Shown here piece by piece: positions 1-8,783 of a DNA stretch of 64,000 bases. Below the pieces are notes generated by a model that ran no database searches, was not told where the DNA came from, and was given only the letters and a program-made list of their open reading frames with translations. Position 1 is the stretch's first letter. The number at the start of each line of letters is the position of its first letter. The stretch is from Pseudomonadaceae bacterium (GTDB taxonomy: Bacteria > Pseudomonadota > Gammaproteobacteria > Pseudomonadales > Azotimanducaceae). The position numbers and the translations under genes were made by a program. The stretch covers positions 62,001-126,000 of the forward strand of contig JANSWO010000013.1 in the NCBI GenBank assembly GCA_024743435.1. Direction: 5' to 3'.

Positions 1-231
1 GCTATCGCCTTTCCGGTTATCGAGTCTGTCGGCATGCTGAGCCCGCGCCTGGCCTATGCGCTTCTGGCGGACGAGTTTGCTGTGATCGACGCTTTCAGAA
101 GACGCCATCCGGAGCGTCTCGCTGGCTTCAACCTCTGCGCATCGCTCGCGGGCGAGATGCCGCCGATGAAAGAAATCATCGATCGCTTGCAGGATAGGAC
201 GCGGTGGCCAGGTGAAGCATTGTTAATCTGA
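1..231 (+). CDS. 3' end of an unrecognised protein (partial)
   Basis: The frame is open from the first base of the window, so the gene starts upstream and only its last 76 residues are present. The visible part is mostly helical-looking (Leu-Ala rich, then an Arg-rich segment ERLAGFNLCASL) and ends with the stop at 229-231. I do not recognise the family. Its stop codon overlaps the end of the convergent racemase-like gene by a few bases, which leaves no room for a terminator between them. It could be a catabolic enzyme related to the CoA-transferase downstream, but nothing in this fragment shows that. Confidence 0.55.
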   Translation, partial: AIAFPVIESVGMLSPRLAYALLADEFAVIDAFRRRHPERLAGFNLCASLAGEMPPMKEIIDRLQDRTRWPGEALLI

Positions 232-897
232 CTGAGCGCGCGCGACCTGCGCGAGCCATTCAACTGCGATGCCAGGTGCGGACAGCACCGGTGTGTCCAG
301 CCGCGCGCTGAGCGGCGCACTGGCGACGGACATGGAACCCTGGGCCAGCACGATGCAGCCGATATCTGGGGAGGGTTCGAGGGCAGCCACGATGCTTTGA
401 GTAATCGAGCCCGCGTAAGCCTCCTGATCGCCTGCTTCGAAGAGAGGCCAGGCGCGCTCACACTGAATCTCGATGATGGCGCCAGGGTGTCCGACGGCCG
501 CCATACTCGCCCGGAGTAAGCTGGCGCTTGGCTGTGCGGTGCTGTCCAGGCAGTAGGCCAGAGCGATATCCCGGTGTTGCTGCGCTGCGCGTTGCATCAT
601 TGCGCGGTCCGCTCGAGCCGTTGCGACATCGCTGTGCGACTCACCCAGCTCGTCGAAGAGTGGGCCCAGTGTCGAACAGGTGCACATGATCATGTCCACC
701 TTACCGGCCTGCTGTGACAGCCAACGCGCAACGTCTGAGCGCAGCCCTGGGTCTTCGCTCCCTGCATCGCGTGCGCGAGCGAGCCACAGCGGCTCAACGT
801 GATGCTCACACGTCAGCTCCCCGAGATACGGCTCGATTTCATCGGCAAAAGCCAGACGCTGGCTCTCGGCGGAATGGATCAGCAAGGCGCGAAACAT
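223..897 (-). CDS. Asp/Glu racemase-like family protein
   Basis: A 224-residue protein that resembles the aspartate/glutamate/hydantoin racemase superfamily. Supporting features are the first half-site motif CTCSTLG (around residues 92-98), where the family has its first catalytic cysteine, and a second half-site VLAQGSMS (around 183-190). The second half-site lacks the cysteine of true two-cysteine racemases and has QGSM instead, so classical racemisation is doubtful; decarboxylase or isomerase-like members of the family also have a single cysteine. No signal peptide is visible, so it is probably cytoplasmic. It is divergent from the CaiB-type gene with 68 bases between starts, and the two could share a regulatory region. 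Family assignment is good; substrate is unknown. Confidence 0.7.
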   Translation of the reverse strand: MFRALLIHSAESQRLAFADEIEPYLGELTCEHHVEPLWLARARDAGSEDPGLRSDVARWLSQQAGKVDMIMCTCSTLGPLFDELGESHSDVATARADRAMMQRAAQQHRDIALAYCLDSTAQPSASLLRASMAAVGHPGAIIEIQCERAWPLFEAGDQEAYAGSITQSIVAALEPSPDIGCIVLAQGSMSVASAPLSARLDTPVLSAPGIAVEWLAQVARAQSD

Positions 898-965
898 GTA
901 ATGGCCTGGTGGGGTGTTGATCTCGTAGGATGAGGGCTGTTTGCAAAGACGTCGAGGGGACGGTT

Positions 966-2180
966 ATGGCGTACATGCTGGAACATCTAACGGTCATTGA
1001 TGCAGCATCCTTTCTGGCGGGGCCGGGTGCGGCAACTGTCATGGCGGACTACGGAGCCAATGTCATCAAGATCGAGCCGCCGCAGGGCGACGGCTACCGC
1101 ACGCTGGTAGGGCGTTATCCCGTGCCTTACCACTGGCTGCTGACGTCGCGAAACAAACGCAGTGTTGGCCTGGATTTGCGCAGCGATGCCGGGCAGAAAG
1201 TGGTCCACAAACTGCTCGAGTCCGCCGACGTTCTCGTTGTGAATTTCCTCGATGATCAACTCAAGGGCTTCGGGCTTGACTATGAAACGGTTCGCGCCAT
1301 CAACCCGCGAATTGTCTTTGCTCAGATGACCGGTTATGGCAGTGAAGGGCCGGATGCGCATCGTAAGGCATTTGATGTCACCGGCTGGTGGGCGCGTACG
1401 GGTCTGATGGAGTTTGTTCGCGATCCGGGACAAACACCGATCGCTATGGCGCCCGGCCAGGGTGACCACGCCAGCGCGATGAGCGTGTTTGGCGCGATTA
1501 TGGCTGGGCTGTACCGGCGTGAGAAAACGGGCGATGGCTGTCGCGTGTCCACATCGTTAGTTGCGAACGGCGTCTGGGCGAATGGCATGGCCCTGCAGGG
1601 CGTTGTCGCCGGAACGAATGCCGGGGAATACCGGCAGGAGCATGGCTGGGGCAATCCGTTCACCTATACCTATGAGTCCTCCGATAATCGTTTTGTTGTG
1701 CTTGCGGTTATCAACATAAGCAAAGAATGGCCGGGGCTATTGCGAGCGCTTCGGCTTGAGGAGTGGGCGCAGGATGAGCGCTTTGTCGATGTTCGCTCGA
1801 TACTACGGAATCGGGACGCCGTGCGAGATGGCTTTGCCCAGGCGATTGGCTCGCAACCTCTCGATGTCACCATGGCGGCGATGGACGAACACGGCGTGAC
1901 GTTCAGCTATGTGCAGCCGATGGCGGAAGTGCTGACCGACCCGCAAATGCTCGCCAACGATGTGATTGTCGCAACCGGTGACGATGTCGGAGATTACGAT
2001 CTGACCGTCGGTAGCCCGATTCAAATCGAAGGAGAAGCGAAACGGCCGCCGAAGCGAGCTCCGGATATCGGTGCGCAGTCGAGGGAGGTGTTGACGGAGT
2101 TTGGTTTTGCGGCTGATGCCATTGATGCGTTGCTGGCTGACGGTATTCTCGTCGCACCGGCTCAAGATCCCGGGAGTTAG
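966..2180 (+). CDS. CaiB/BaiF family CoA-transferase
   Basis: A class III CoA-transferase of 404 residues, moving CoA between carboxylic acids. The N-terminus shows the family signature (LADYG-like MADYGANVIKIEPP) followed by LLTSRNKRSVGLDL, and the catalytic aspartate is probably in PGQGDHASAM. The C-terminal half carries the usual GRYxP-type small-domain segment. I chose the ATG at 966 rather than the one at 930 because GAGGGGA lies 5 to 6 bases before it and the family starts at about this point. Two Met codons further down are less likely. Substrate cannot be read from sequence; the neighbouring racemase-like gene suggests catabolism of an organic acid. Confidence 0.9.
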   Translation: MAYMLEHLTVIDAASFLAGPGAATVMADYGANVIKIEPPQGDGYRTLVGRYPVPYHWLLTSRNKRSVGLDLRSDAGQKVVHKLLESADVLVVNFLDDQLKGFGLDYETVRAINPRIVFAQMTGYGSEGPDAHRKAFDVTGWWARTGLMEFVRDPGQTPIAMAPGQGDHASAMSVFGAIMAGLYRREKTGDGCRVSTSLVANGVWANGMALQGVVAGTNAGEYRQEHGWGNPFTYTYESSDNRFVVLAVINISKEWPGLLRALRLEEWAQDERFVDVRSILRNRDAVRDGFAQAIGSQPLDVTMAAMDEHGVTFSYVQPMAEVLTDPQMLANDVIVATGDDVGDYDLTVGSPIQIEGEAKRPPKRAPDIGAQSREVLTEFGFAADAIDALLADGILVAPAQDPGS

Positions 2181-2243
2181 TGCGGCGCACACGCTTGCTT
2201 GCCGCGACGGTGAGTGGCATCGAACAATGAAGAGACACAAATA

Positions 2244-3458
2244 GTGATCAAGAAGTCATCCATTCTGGTGCTGGTGCTCCTGACGGTAGCCTGTGCGCTA
2301 CCAGAGCCGGTGGCCGCAGGCGTACCGCCTCGCTCAGCTGAACCGCAAAGCAGACCAGCTGAGCGTACGCCTGCTCCTGCATCCGACGCTCAAGCAACGA
2401 ATGGTGCCAGCACCAGATACTCGGGCTCCTATCGCGGCATGCCCGATGCACCGCACTGGACTCTCAATCGAGAGATCGACCTTGTTTACACCGGGCAGCC
2501 GACGATCGACGGGCGAGGCAGTGAAGCAGATCCGTATGTTGTGAGTTGTGCTGGTAGCGATGTGCGTCTGCAAGGTGATGGCACGCTCCGATTGTCAGGA
2601 CGTTACGTGGTGCTCGTTGACTGTCAGTTTCCGAATGGTCGGGTTCGTATCGATGGCGAACACATCGCGCTCGACAACGTGCATACCTCTGGTATCAACA
2701 AGAACGGCTTTGTCATTCGTGGCAAAGACGTACACATCAGTAACTCCTCCGCGCGCGATCACTGGCACAACCAACAAGACCGGCACGGCTTCTTCGTTAC
2801 GTGCGGCTCGGAGACGGTTGTTATTCGCGATGTCGAGACGAGTGGCAACAGCGGTGACGGTTTCCAGGCAGCCCACGGCTGTCGAACTCCACAGAAGCCG
2901 CGAGTACGGGACGTTTTCGTTGGCGGGATGACTTGCGAAGGTAACCGCGAAAACTGTCTGGATCTGAAATATGTGGACGGTGCTGTCTTAACTGGCATGC
3001 GTTCCAGCGGGCACGGGCCGAGCGGGGCGGGATTCGAGTCCGGGAGTGACGGCAGCGCCGTCATCTTCGGCTCCGATGGTGACTCTCTCAACGCGTGGCT
3101 GATCGATTCAGTCACCGATGACCCTATCGGCATCCGGGTCGAAGACGGTAACGGCGCTGTCGTTCTGGGTAACCGATTCAATGGACCCGTTGCGATCGCG
3201 CTGCAGAAACATGGCGAGCCGCTCGACATCCGCAATAACGTGATCGCATCGCGGCGCTTCATTGGCCGTGCCCAACGGCCGCAAAATTTCTGTATTCAGG
3301 CCAGTGGCAACGTTCGTCCCGATGGAAGCTCTGCAGGTGACGGCATCAACGCGAACATGCTGCGTCAGGCGAAGTGCCTACGGCAAAGCGCCAGTACCGA
3401 TATCTCCGATCTTGAGGCGCGCTTTCTCAAGCGCTTCGGTTTTCCGCTCGAGAGTTAG
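2244..3458 (+). CDS. Right-handed beta-helix lipoprotein
   Basis: A predicted exported protein of 404 residues. The start is probably the GTG at 2244, preceded by GAAGAGA, giving VIKKSSILVLVLLTVAC, a short lysine-containing n-region, hydrophobic stretch and a possible lipobox ending at Cys17. A Pro/Ala-rich linker follows, then repeated short strands separated by Asn/Asp/Gly turns (for example ISNSSARDHW, DVETSGNSGDGF, NRENCLDLKYVDG), the pattern of parallel beta-helix proteins such as pectate-lyase-like and carbohydrate-binding surface proteins. A second, unrelated-length beta-helix lipoprotein lies at the other end of the window. It is probably anchored to the outer membrane or periplasm and binds or cleaves a polysaccharide, which is inference only. 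Confidence 0.75.
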   Translation: MIKKSSILVLVLLTVACALPEPVAAGVPPRSAEPQSRPAERTPAPASDAQATNGASTRYSGSYRGMPDAPHWTLNREIDLVYTGQPTIDGRGSEADPYVVSCAGSDVRLQGDGTLRLSGRYVVLVDCQFPNGRVRIDGEHIALDNVHTSGINKNGFVIRGKDVHISNSSARDHWHNQQDRHGFFVTCGSETVVIRDVETSGNSGDGFQAAHGCRTPQKPRVRDVFVGGMTCEGNRENCLDLKYVDGAVLTGMRSSGHGPSGAGFESGSDGSAVIFGSDGDSLNAWLIDSVTDDPIGIRVEDGNGAVVLGNRFNGPVAIALQKHGEPLDIRNNVIASRRFIGRAQRPQNFCIQASGNVRPDGSSAGDGINANMLRQAKCLRQSASTDISDLEARFLKRFGFPLES

Positions 3459-3464
3459 CCGCGC

Positions 3465-4622
3465 CTAATCGGCGCCGGGCGTGATACGCACGACGCTGCC
3501 GGATTCGCTATCCGTCAGCAGGTAGATGCTGCCATCAGGCGCGACTCGAACATCGCGAATGCGCTCACCGATATCAGCAAATATCGAGTGCTCACCGATG
3601 ACCTCATCGCCATCCATCTCCAGACGCTTTACGTCGCCGTCGACCAGTGCCGCTACCAGCAGGTTGCCTTGCCAGTTGGGGAATGCATCTCCTGTGACGA
3701 TTGCCAGGCCAGCAGGGGCAATAGATGGCACCCAGGTCCAAAGTGGCGCGACCACACCCGGAGCTGTCTCGAACGGTGAGACGTAACCACCGTTGTAGTC
3801 GAGGCCATGGGTGGTGAGCGGCCAGCCATAGTTCTTGCCGGGTATTACCCGGTTCAGTTCGTCGCCGCCCTGCGGGCCGTGTTCGTGCATGTAGATTGTG
3901 CCGTCCGGATGCACGGCGATGCCCTGGGCATTGCGATGTCCGTAGCTGTAGATTTCGGGCGCTGCCTTGCTGTCTGTGAGTAGCGGATTGTCGCTCGGGA
4001 TCGAGCCATCCGCGTTAATGCGAACGATGCTACCCAGTGCATTCGCTGTATTTTGCGCTTCCTCGCGATAGTCGAATCCGTCGCCGGTTGTCATCAGCAA
4101 GGTACCGTCGGCGAGCCAGACCATGCGGCCGCCGTAGTGGACGGGAGTATCCTTAGTCCTGTCGATTGTGTAGATCACCTCGACATCGTTCAGCGCGCCG
4201 TCTGCGTAGCGACCTCTAATGATGCGAGTGGTATTCGCATCTGGCGTACCGTGGGCGAAGGACAGGTAGACAAGTTGGTTGCTCGCGAAATCCGGGTGTG
4301 GGAGCACGTCGAACAGGCCGCCCTGACTCTTGCGGTAGACCGGCGGAACACCAGCGACCGGTTCGCTAACTTCGCCGTCTCGAATCGAGCGCAGATTGCC
4401 GCCCAGTTCGGTGACAAGCAGCTCCCCATCGGGCAGGAAAGCAACGCTCCACGGCATGTTCAGATCATCGGCAACCGTCGCTACCTCGAACGCTGCCGCC
4501 CAGGCGGCAGGAGTGGCAAGTAGTCCGAGTGCCAATGCTTGCGCGACGAGAGTGCGGCGCAGCAGCTTGCGCAGGCGCACGCTCTGCATGCGTCTAGTGG
4601 AGCGGTTGGAGACGGTGGGCAT
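3465..4622 (-). CDS. PQQ-dependent sugar dehydrogenase (YliI/Gdh-B-like)
   Basis: A 385-residue periplasmic beta-propeller enzyme of the soluble aldose sugar dehydrogenase family. The mature region begins with MPWSVAFLPDGELLVTE, and later carries the family blocks GGLFDVLPHPDF, GGRMVWLADGTL, YGHRNAQGI and HEHGPQGGDELN, with the catalytic histidine expected in the HEHGP/HYGGR neighbourhoods. The start at 4622 has GAGAAG upstream and gives a basic n-region plus a hydrophobic core ending in ATPAAWAA, a clear signal peptide. A further in-frame Met at 4589 would also leave the signal peptide intact. It converges on the beta-helix gene with 6 bases between stops. It would oxidise aldoses or other alcohols in the periplasm. 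Confidence 0.88.
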   Translation of the reverse strand: MPTVSNRSTRRMQSVRLRKLLRRTLVAQALALGLLATPAAWAAAFEVATVADDLNMPWSVAFLPDGELLVTELGGNLRSIRDGEVSEPVAGVPPVYRKSQGGLFDVLPHPDFASNQLVYLSFAHGTPDANTTRIIRGRYADGALNDVEVIYTIDRTKDTPVHYGGRMVWLADGTLLMTTGDGFDYREEAQNTANALGSIVRINADGSIPSDNPLLTDSKAAPEIYSYGHRNAQGIAVHPDGTIYMHEHGPQGGDELNRVIPGKNYGWPLTTHGLDYNGGYVSPFETAPGVVAPLWTWVPSIAPAGLAIVTGDAFPNWQGNLLVAALVDGDVKRLEMDGDEVIGEHSIFADIGERIRDVRVAPDGSIYLLTDSESGSVVRITPGAD

Positions 4623-4810
4623 GACACTTCTCGCTGGGCTGTTTGATGGGTGTGAGCGGGGATTATGCACTGCGGGAGTGTCTGGGTGCTTGCGTATACA
4701 CACGCAGATGTCATTTACGGAAAACCCTTCTGATGAACGTGGCCCCTTCGGCTCGATGAGTGGCATTATTGAGCCTTGGCCTGCGTACCAGTGGGCAAAA
4801 AGGAAAGACC

Positions 4811-5245
4811 ATGAGAACGCTTTGGGCATTCATATGCGCGCTGCTCGCGACACACATCATTGGCACTATCGCAAGCGCTGCCCCGCACCTGAGTTGGCTG
4901 GCCAGCCAGGGCATGGATATCACGACCTCGGTACGCCTTGATGCTTACTTGCAGGCGATTACCGGTATGTTGCTCGCCTATCTACCGCTTGCAGGCATAG
5001 CGCTGCTCATCGGCTTTGCAGTCGCGAGCTTCATTGTTGTCCGTGTGCCGAGCCTTACGACGCTGGGTTATGCGCTGGCTGGGTTTGCAGCCATGATCGT
5101 GCTGATGTTGATTCTCAACACGGTGTTTGAGATCGCGGCCATTCCCAGCACTCGCTCCGTGGGAGGTCTGCTCGCGCAGGGAGCAGCTGGTGCGATTGGT
5201 GGCTTGATGTTCAAACTGATGAAGACGAAGCCGGTAACGAACTGA
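4811..5245 (+). CDS. Small four-helix membrane protein, unknown function
   Basis: A 144-residue protein with four hydrophobic segments: residues about 4-22, 50-76, 78-103 and a Gly/Ala-rich last segment near 118-135. There is no recognised catalytic motif. The ATG at 4811 is chosen because AGGAAAG lies 4 to 5 bases upstream; an earlier in-frame start would add an untypical basic leader. It is divergent from the sugar dehydrogenase, with about 190 bases between the two starts. It resembles generic conserved inner-membrane proteins of proteobacteria, and I cannot assign a role. Confidence 0.7.
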   Translation: MRTLWAFICALLATHIIGTIASAAPHLSWLASQGMDITTSVRLDAYLQAITGMLLAYLPLAGIALLIGFAVASFIVVRVPSLTTLGYALAGFAAMIVLMLILNTVFEIAAIPSTRSVGGLLAQGAAGAIGGLMFKLMKTKPVTN

Positions 5246-5299
5246 ATATCTCGCAAGCCTGGCCGTTTGACGTAACGATAGAGACAACAAGGACTGACT

Positions 5300-5725
5300 A
5301 TGGCGACCACGCCCACCCCTAGCCAGCAGCAGATGTTTGCAGAGCGCGCACCCGACGGCTCAATCTTCATGTTGAACCTGCTGAAGTTTCGCGACCAGGC
5401 GCGCTACGCGGATGGTCGCAAAACGGATCTCACTGGCGCGCAGGCGTACGCGTTATATGGCGCGGCCGTCGGCAAGATCATTCATGAGCTGGGCGGCCGG
5501 ATCGTCTGGGGCGGTGCGGCAAACGTGCTTGTGATTGGTGATGGAGATCTGCAGTGGGATCAGGTTGCCATTGTCGAATACCCGTCAATGGCGGCGTTTG
5601 CGGGCATGACCGCTAGTGATGCGTATCAGGAGATTCATGTGCATCGGGATGCCGGTCTTGAACACCAACTGTTGATTAACTGCCTGTCGGCGGAGCAGGC
5701 ACAGGCCCTGGCGGGTGCACGATGA
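5300..5725 (+). CDS. DUF1330 domain protein
   Basis: A 141-residue protein matching the DUF1330 ferredoxin-like fold: an early FMLNLLKFRD motif, a central GGRIVWGG segment, then VAIVEYPSMAAF and a C-terminal AYQEIHVHRDAGLE. Members are dimeric alpha-beta barrel proteins of mostly unknown function; some act on small aromatic or polyketide-like molecules. AAGGA lies about 9 bases before the ATG. Its stop overlaps the start of the dipeptidase gene (ATGATGA), so the two are very likely translated from one message. Two alanine- and glutamine-rich ends are probably disordered. Confidence 0.82.
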   Translation: MATTPTPSQQQMFAERAPDGSIFMLNLLKFRDQARYADGRKTDLTGAQAYALYGAAVGKIIHELGGRIVWGGAANVLVIGDGDLQWDQVAIVEYPSMAAFAGMTASDAYQEIHVHRDAGLEHQLLINCLSAEQAQALAGAR

Positions 5726-6969
5726 TGAATGCCTCACAATCAATTCAGGGTATAGCGCGGCCACTATTGCTGCTGTCATTGGCGCTCGGGATAGCAGCCT
5801 GCAACACGGTTCCAACGAGTTCTGCGGAATCGCTGGCGCGCAGCGCACTCATAGTCGACACGCACATCGATGTGCCGTACCGGCTGTATCGCAACTATGA
5901 AGACGTAAGCGTCGCGACAGAATCAGGCGACTTCGACTATCCAAGGGCTGAGACTGGCGGGCTCGACGCGCTCTTCATGTCCATATACATCCCTGCCGGT
6001 CGCGATGCCGCCGGAGAAGCAGGGGATATGGCGGATGAGCTGATTGACCTCGTTGAAGGCCTGGTTGAGGCCTCTCCGGACAAGTTTGGTCTGGCGTGGT
6101 GCGCGGATGACGTTGATGCCCTGAAAGCGCAGGGGCGAATCGCGTTTCCGCTGGGCATGGAGAACGGCGGGCCAGTTGCCGGCAGCATCGACGAGCTGAA
6201 ACGTTACTTCGATCGCGGCATTCGCTACATCACGCTGGCGCACTCTAAATCCAACCACATTTCAGATTCCTCCTATGACGTGAACGAGCGGTGGCAAGGC
6301 TTGTCGCCTTTCGGCAAAGAGCTGATCGGCCATATGAACCGGCTTGGGGTGATGGTCGACATATCTCATCTGTCCGATAAAGCGGCCTGGCAGGTTTTAG
6401 AGTTTTCTGAGGTGCCGGTTATTGCCTCGCATTCCAGCCTCAGGCACTTCACGCCGGATTGGCAGCGCAACATGTCGGATGAGATGGTTCAGGCTCTGAC
6501 TGCCAACGGCGGTGTGATACAAATCAACTACGGCTCGTCGTTCCTCACCAGCGCGGCGCGAGCGTGGGGTAACAAAGCGAGCGCTCAGGCTTTGCTTTAT
6601 CAGACACGTCTCGGCATCACAGAGTCCTCGGATCCGAGAATGCAGGATTTCTGGCGCGAGCACCGGGCGGCGAATCCCTATCCGTTTGCAGATATCAGCG
6701 ACGTGCTCGATCACATCGATCGTGCCGTCGATCTGGCCGGTATCGACCACGTTGGGCTTGGCTCGGACTATGACGGTGTCGCGGATACTCTGCCCACTGG
6801 ATTAAAGGACGTTGCGAGCTACCCGAATCTCGTGGCTGGCTTGCGTGAGCGTGGTTACGCCGATGCGGACATCGTGAAGATACTCGGCGCCAACGTCATG
6901 CGCGTCTGGCGAGCCAACGAGGCTTATGCCGCGGCAGCCGGGCAACCTGTTCAATGTGCGGTTCGATAG
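5722..6969 (+). CDS. Membrane dipeptidase (peptidase M19), lipoprotein
   Basis: A 415-residue zinc dipeptidase of the renal dipeptidase family. The N-terminus has a hydrophobic segment and lipobox GIAAC, so the protein is probably a lipoprotein. Metal-binding motifs are all visible: DTHIDVP (His and Asp), LGMENG (bridging Glu), LAHSKSN and VIASHSS (His ligands) and GSDYDG (Asp). The last helices carry ILGANVMRVWR, a typical family C-terminus. Two adjacent ATG codons overlap the stop of the DUF1330 gene; either could be used. It would cleave dipeptides, including D-residue or dehydro-dipeptides, outside the cytoplasm. It is followed 10 bases later by the metallophosphoesterase start, so the three genes look like one operon. 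Confidence 0.92.
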   Translation: MMNASQSIQGIARPLLLLSLALGIAACNTVPTSSAESLARSALIVDTHIDVPYRLYRNYEDVSVATESGDFDYPRAETGGLDALFMSIYIPAGRDAAGEAGDMADELIDLVEGLVEASPDKFGLAWCADDVDALKAQGRIAFPLGMENGGPVAGSIDELKRYFDRGIRYITLAHSKSNHISDSSYDVNERWQGLSPFGKELIGHMNRLGVMVDISHLSDKAAWQVLEFSEVPVIASHSSLRHFTPDWQRNMSDEMVQALTANGGVIQINYGSSFLTSAARAWGNKASAQALLYQTRLGITESSDPRMQDFWREHRAANPYPFADISDVLDHIDRAVDLAGIDHVGLGSDYDGVADTLPTGLKDVASYPNLVAGLRERGYADADIVKILGANVMRVWRANEAYAAAAGQPVQCAVR

Positions 6970-6979
6970 GTATCGAGTT

Positions 6980-8167
6980 GTGCACATCGCACGTCTAATT
7001 GCCAAGGCGATGCTGGCGGCTTCGCTGCTGCTGCCGTCCATCGTGGCTGCGGATACATCCGCTGTTGTTCCTCAAGCCGCGGATCGCGAGTTTCATTTTG
7101 TCGTACTCGGTGACAGCCAGTTTCATGATCCGATTGGCTTCAATCGAGTGGTGTCCGATGCGGCCCGACTTAACCCAGCCTTTGTCGTGCAGGTTGGTGA
7201 CATGATTCGGGGATACAACGTCTCCCTGGCGGTGGTCAGAAAAGAATGGGCGCGGTTTCGGCGCCAGCTTGCGCCACTCGACGGTATCCCGTTTGTCGCC
7301 GTGCCCGGGAATCACGATGTTTACAGCGCGCTCAAGCGTCCCGATAAAGGCGTCACCCGATTGTTTGTCGAGCAGTGGGGCGAGATTCCCAGAAGCTTCG
7401 ACTACCAGGGCATTCGTTTCGTCGTCTTGAATAGCGATTCGGTTGGCGCGCCCAACCAGATCGGAGAGGAGCAGCGTGACTGGTTGGATACCACGCTCGC
7501 CGAGGACGGTGCGGACATGGCGTTTGTGTTCCTGCATCGTCCGCCCGACGCGCTTAAAGATGCGCGCCAGTTCCATGAGCTAATGCGCAAACACGCAGTG
7601 AATACCGTTTTCTATGGGCACCATCACCACGGACACCTGCAGGTGCGTGATGGTGTGCGCTACGTCATGACGAATGCAGCAGCAGACTCGGCGACCGCGC
7701 CTGCCCAGGTAGGCAGTGAAGACCATCTGTTGTTTGTGTCCATACGAGACGATCTGGCGAGCCTCGCTGCGATCCGGGCAGACTCGATGATGCGCCTTGA
7801 GCGTATTGATCCCATCGACAACTACGATTTGTTCGAGCTGACTCGCTACCTTGCGCCCAAACAGGTAGAGCTAAAAGAGGTGGACGAGCGCGAGTCTCGT
7901 TATCGTGTCCGTATCCCGCTGAGCAACCGCTCCAAGCGGGTCATTGACGTTTATTCAGACTGCTCGAGCGCAGATGCACGCTGGCGCTTCGAGCCTGCTC
8001 GGTTACCCAAGCTAACGCTAGCCCCCGGTGCAAGCGGTGTGGTGGAACTGGAGGTGGTAGAGGCGCTGCCGAGTGAAGCGCTGCCTGAGTGCCGGTTGAC
8101 GGTGCCCTACCAGACGTCGTTGGGTGAATGGCTGAGTCACGAGGTGCTGGTGCCAACGATCCGATAG
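6980..8167 (+). CDS. Exported metallophosphoesterase
   Basis: A 395-residue calcineurin-type phosphoesterase. The family blocks are in order: GDSQ (around residue 44, in place of the usual GDxH), GDMIRG, PGNHD, FLHRPP and GHHHHGH. The dinuclear metal site therefore looks complete, with Gln replacing the first His as in several cAMP-phosphodiesterase-like groups. The GTG at 6980 is preferred: it is preceded by an AGGT-type site and yields a signal peptide (AKAMLAASLLLPSIVAA). The C-terminal 120 residues look like an immunoglobulin-like beta domain. It follows the dipeptidase by 10 bases. The substrate is not evident. Confidence 0.87.
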   Translation: MHIARLIAKAMLAASLLLPSIVAADTSAVVPQAADREFHFVVLGDSQFHDPIGFNRVVSDAARLNPAFVVQVGDMIRGYNVSLAVVRKEWARFRRQLAPLDGIPFVAVPGNHDVYSALKRPDKGVTRLFVEQWGEIPRSFDYQGIRFVVLNSDSVGAPNQIGEEQRDWLDTTLAEDGADMAFVFLHRPPDALKDARQFHELMRKHAVNTVFYGHHHHGHLQVRDGVRYVMTNAAADSATAPAQVGSEDHLLFVSIRDDLASLAAIRADSMMRLERIDPIDNYDLFELTRYLAPKQVELKEVDERESRYRVRIPLSNRSKRVIDVYSDCSSADARWRFEPARLPKLTLAPGASGVVELEVVEALPSEALPECRLTVPYQTSLGEWLSHEVLVPTIR

Positions 8168-8190
8168 CGATAGTCGTTGTCTATTGATTT

Positions 8191-8208
8191 CAATGAAACA
8201 ATTCATTG
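8191..8208. promoter_or_regulatory. Palindromic operator candidate upstream of dps
   Basis: CAATGAA and TTCATTG form perfect 7-base arms around a 4-base centre, 87 to 104 bases before the dps start. The sequence stands out as AT-rich in otherwise GC-rich DNA. Dps genes are usually controlled by OxyR, Fur or stationary-phase factors; the sequence does not match a canonical Fur box, so the regulator is unknown. Confidence 0.45.
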
Positions 8209-8231
8209 GAGTTTAGTTCAGTGGCGACGCA

Positions 8232-8280
8232 AAGTGGCTATATCGCGGCTGGGCTTGCCCAGACCGCGCCCCAGCCACTT
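8232..8280 (+). promoter_or_regulatory. Long leader hairpin before the dps start
   Basis: Three stacked stems nest here: AAGTGGCT with AGCCACTT outside, GCGG with CCGC in the middle and TGGG with CCCA around a CTTG loop. The structure ends two bases before the GGAG ribosome-binding site at 8284-8287 and about 14 bases before the dps ATG. This arrangement could control mRNA stability or translation. No T-run follows it, so it is not an intrinsic terminator for the upstream gene. Confidence 0.5.
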
Positions 8281-8294
8281 AACGGAGTATCCAG

Positions 8295-8750
8295 ATGTCA
8301 GATCGTAATACCCAACGAGCTCGCGTTGCTGAAGCACTCAGCACACTGCTTGCCGACACGTACACACTGTATCTAAAAACGCACAACTACCACTGGAACG
8401 TCACCGGCCCGATGTTCACAACCCTGCATACGCTATTCGAGACTCAGTACGCTGAGATGGCTCTGGCGGTGGATGAGATTGCTGAGCGAATTCGCACCCT
8501 CGATGCGCCGGCGCCAGGCAGTTATAGCGCGTTCGCCGCGCTGGCGAGTGTTGAGGAAGAAACGGGCTCTCCGAAGGCGGAAGCGATGGTCCGCAAGCTG
8601 ATCGATGATCAGGAGATCATTACGGAATCTGCTCGTCGGGTGATCGAGCTTGCCAGCGAGGTTGGCGATGATGCGAGCGCTGATCTAGCAACTCGCCGAA
8701 TAGACGTTCACGAAAAGCACGCCTGGATGCTGCGTAGCCACTTGGAGTAG
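8295..8750 (+). CDS. dps: Dps-family DNA-protecting ferritin-like protein
   Basis: A 151-residue four-helix mini-ferritin. The intersubunit ferroxidase ligands can be placed at His33 (THNYHWNV), His45, Asp60 and Glu64 (VDEIAERI), matching the Dps signature. The C-terminal RRIDVHEKHAWMLRSHLE is also characteristic of this family. Length is in the usual 150-170 range and there is no long lysine tail, so DNA binding, if any, would use other surfaces. The product oxidises Fe(II), using hydrogen peroxide, and stores it in a dodecameric shell. The gene is monocistronic and has both a palindrome and a long hairpin in its leader. Confidence 0.95.
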   Translation: MSDRNTQRARVAEALSTLLADTYTLYLKTHNYHWNVTGPMFTTLHTLFETQYAEMALAVDEIAERIRTLDAPAPGSYSAFAALASVEEETGSPKAEAMVRKLIDDQEIITESARRVIELASEVGDDASADLATRRIDVHEKHAWMLRSHLE

Positions 8751-8783
8751 CGGCAGCCGCGCTCGCGTTGGCTTGAAGCTCGG

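Noticed and set aside
54-461. Long antisense frames over real genes (for example 54-461 minus, 987-1469 minus, 10547-11176 plus)
   Set aside because: They lie wholly inside well-supported genes on the other strand and show no family motifs.
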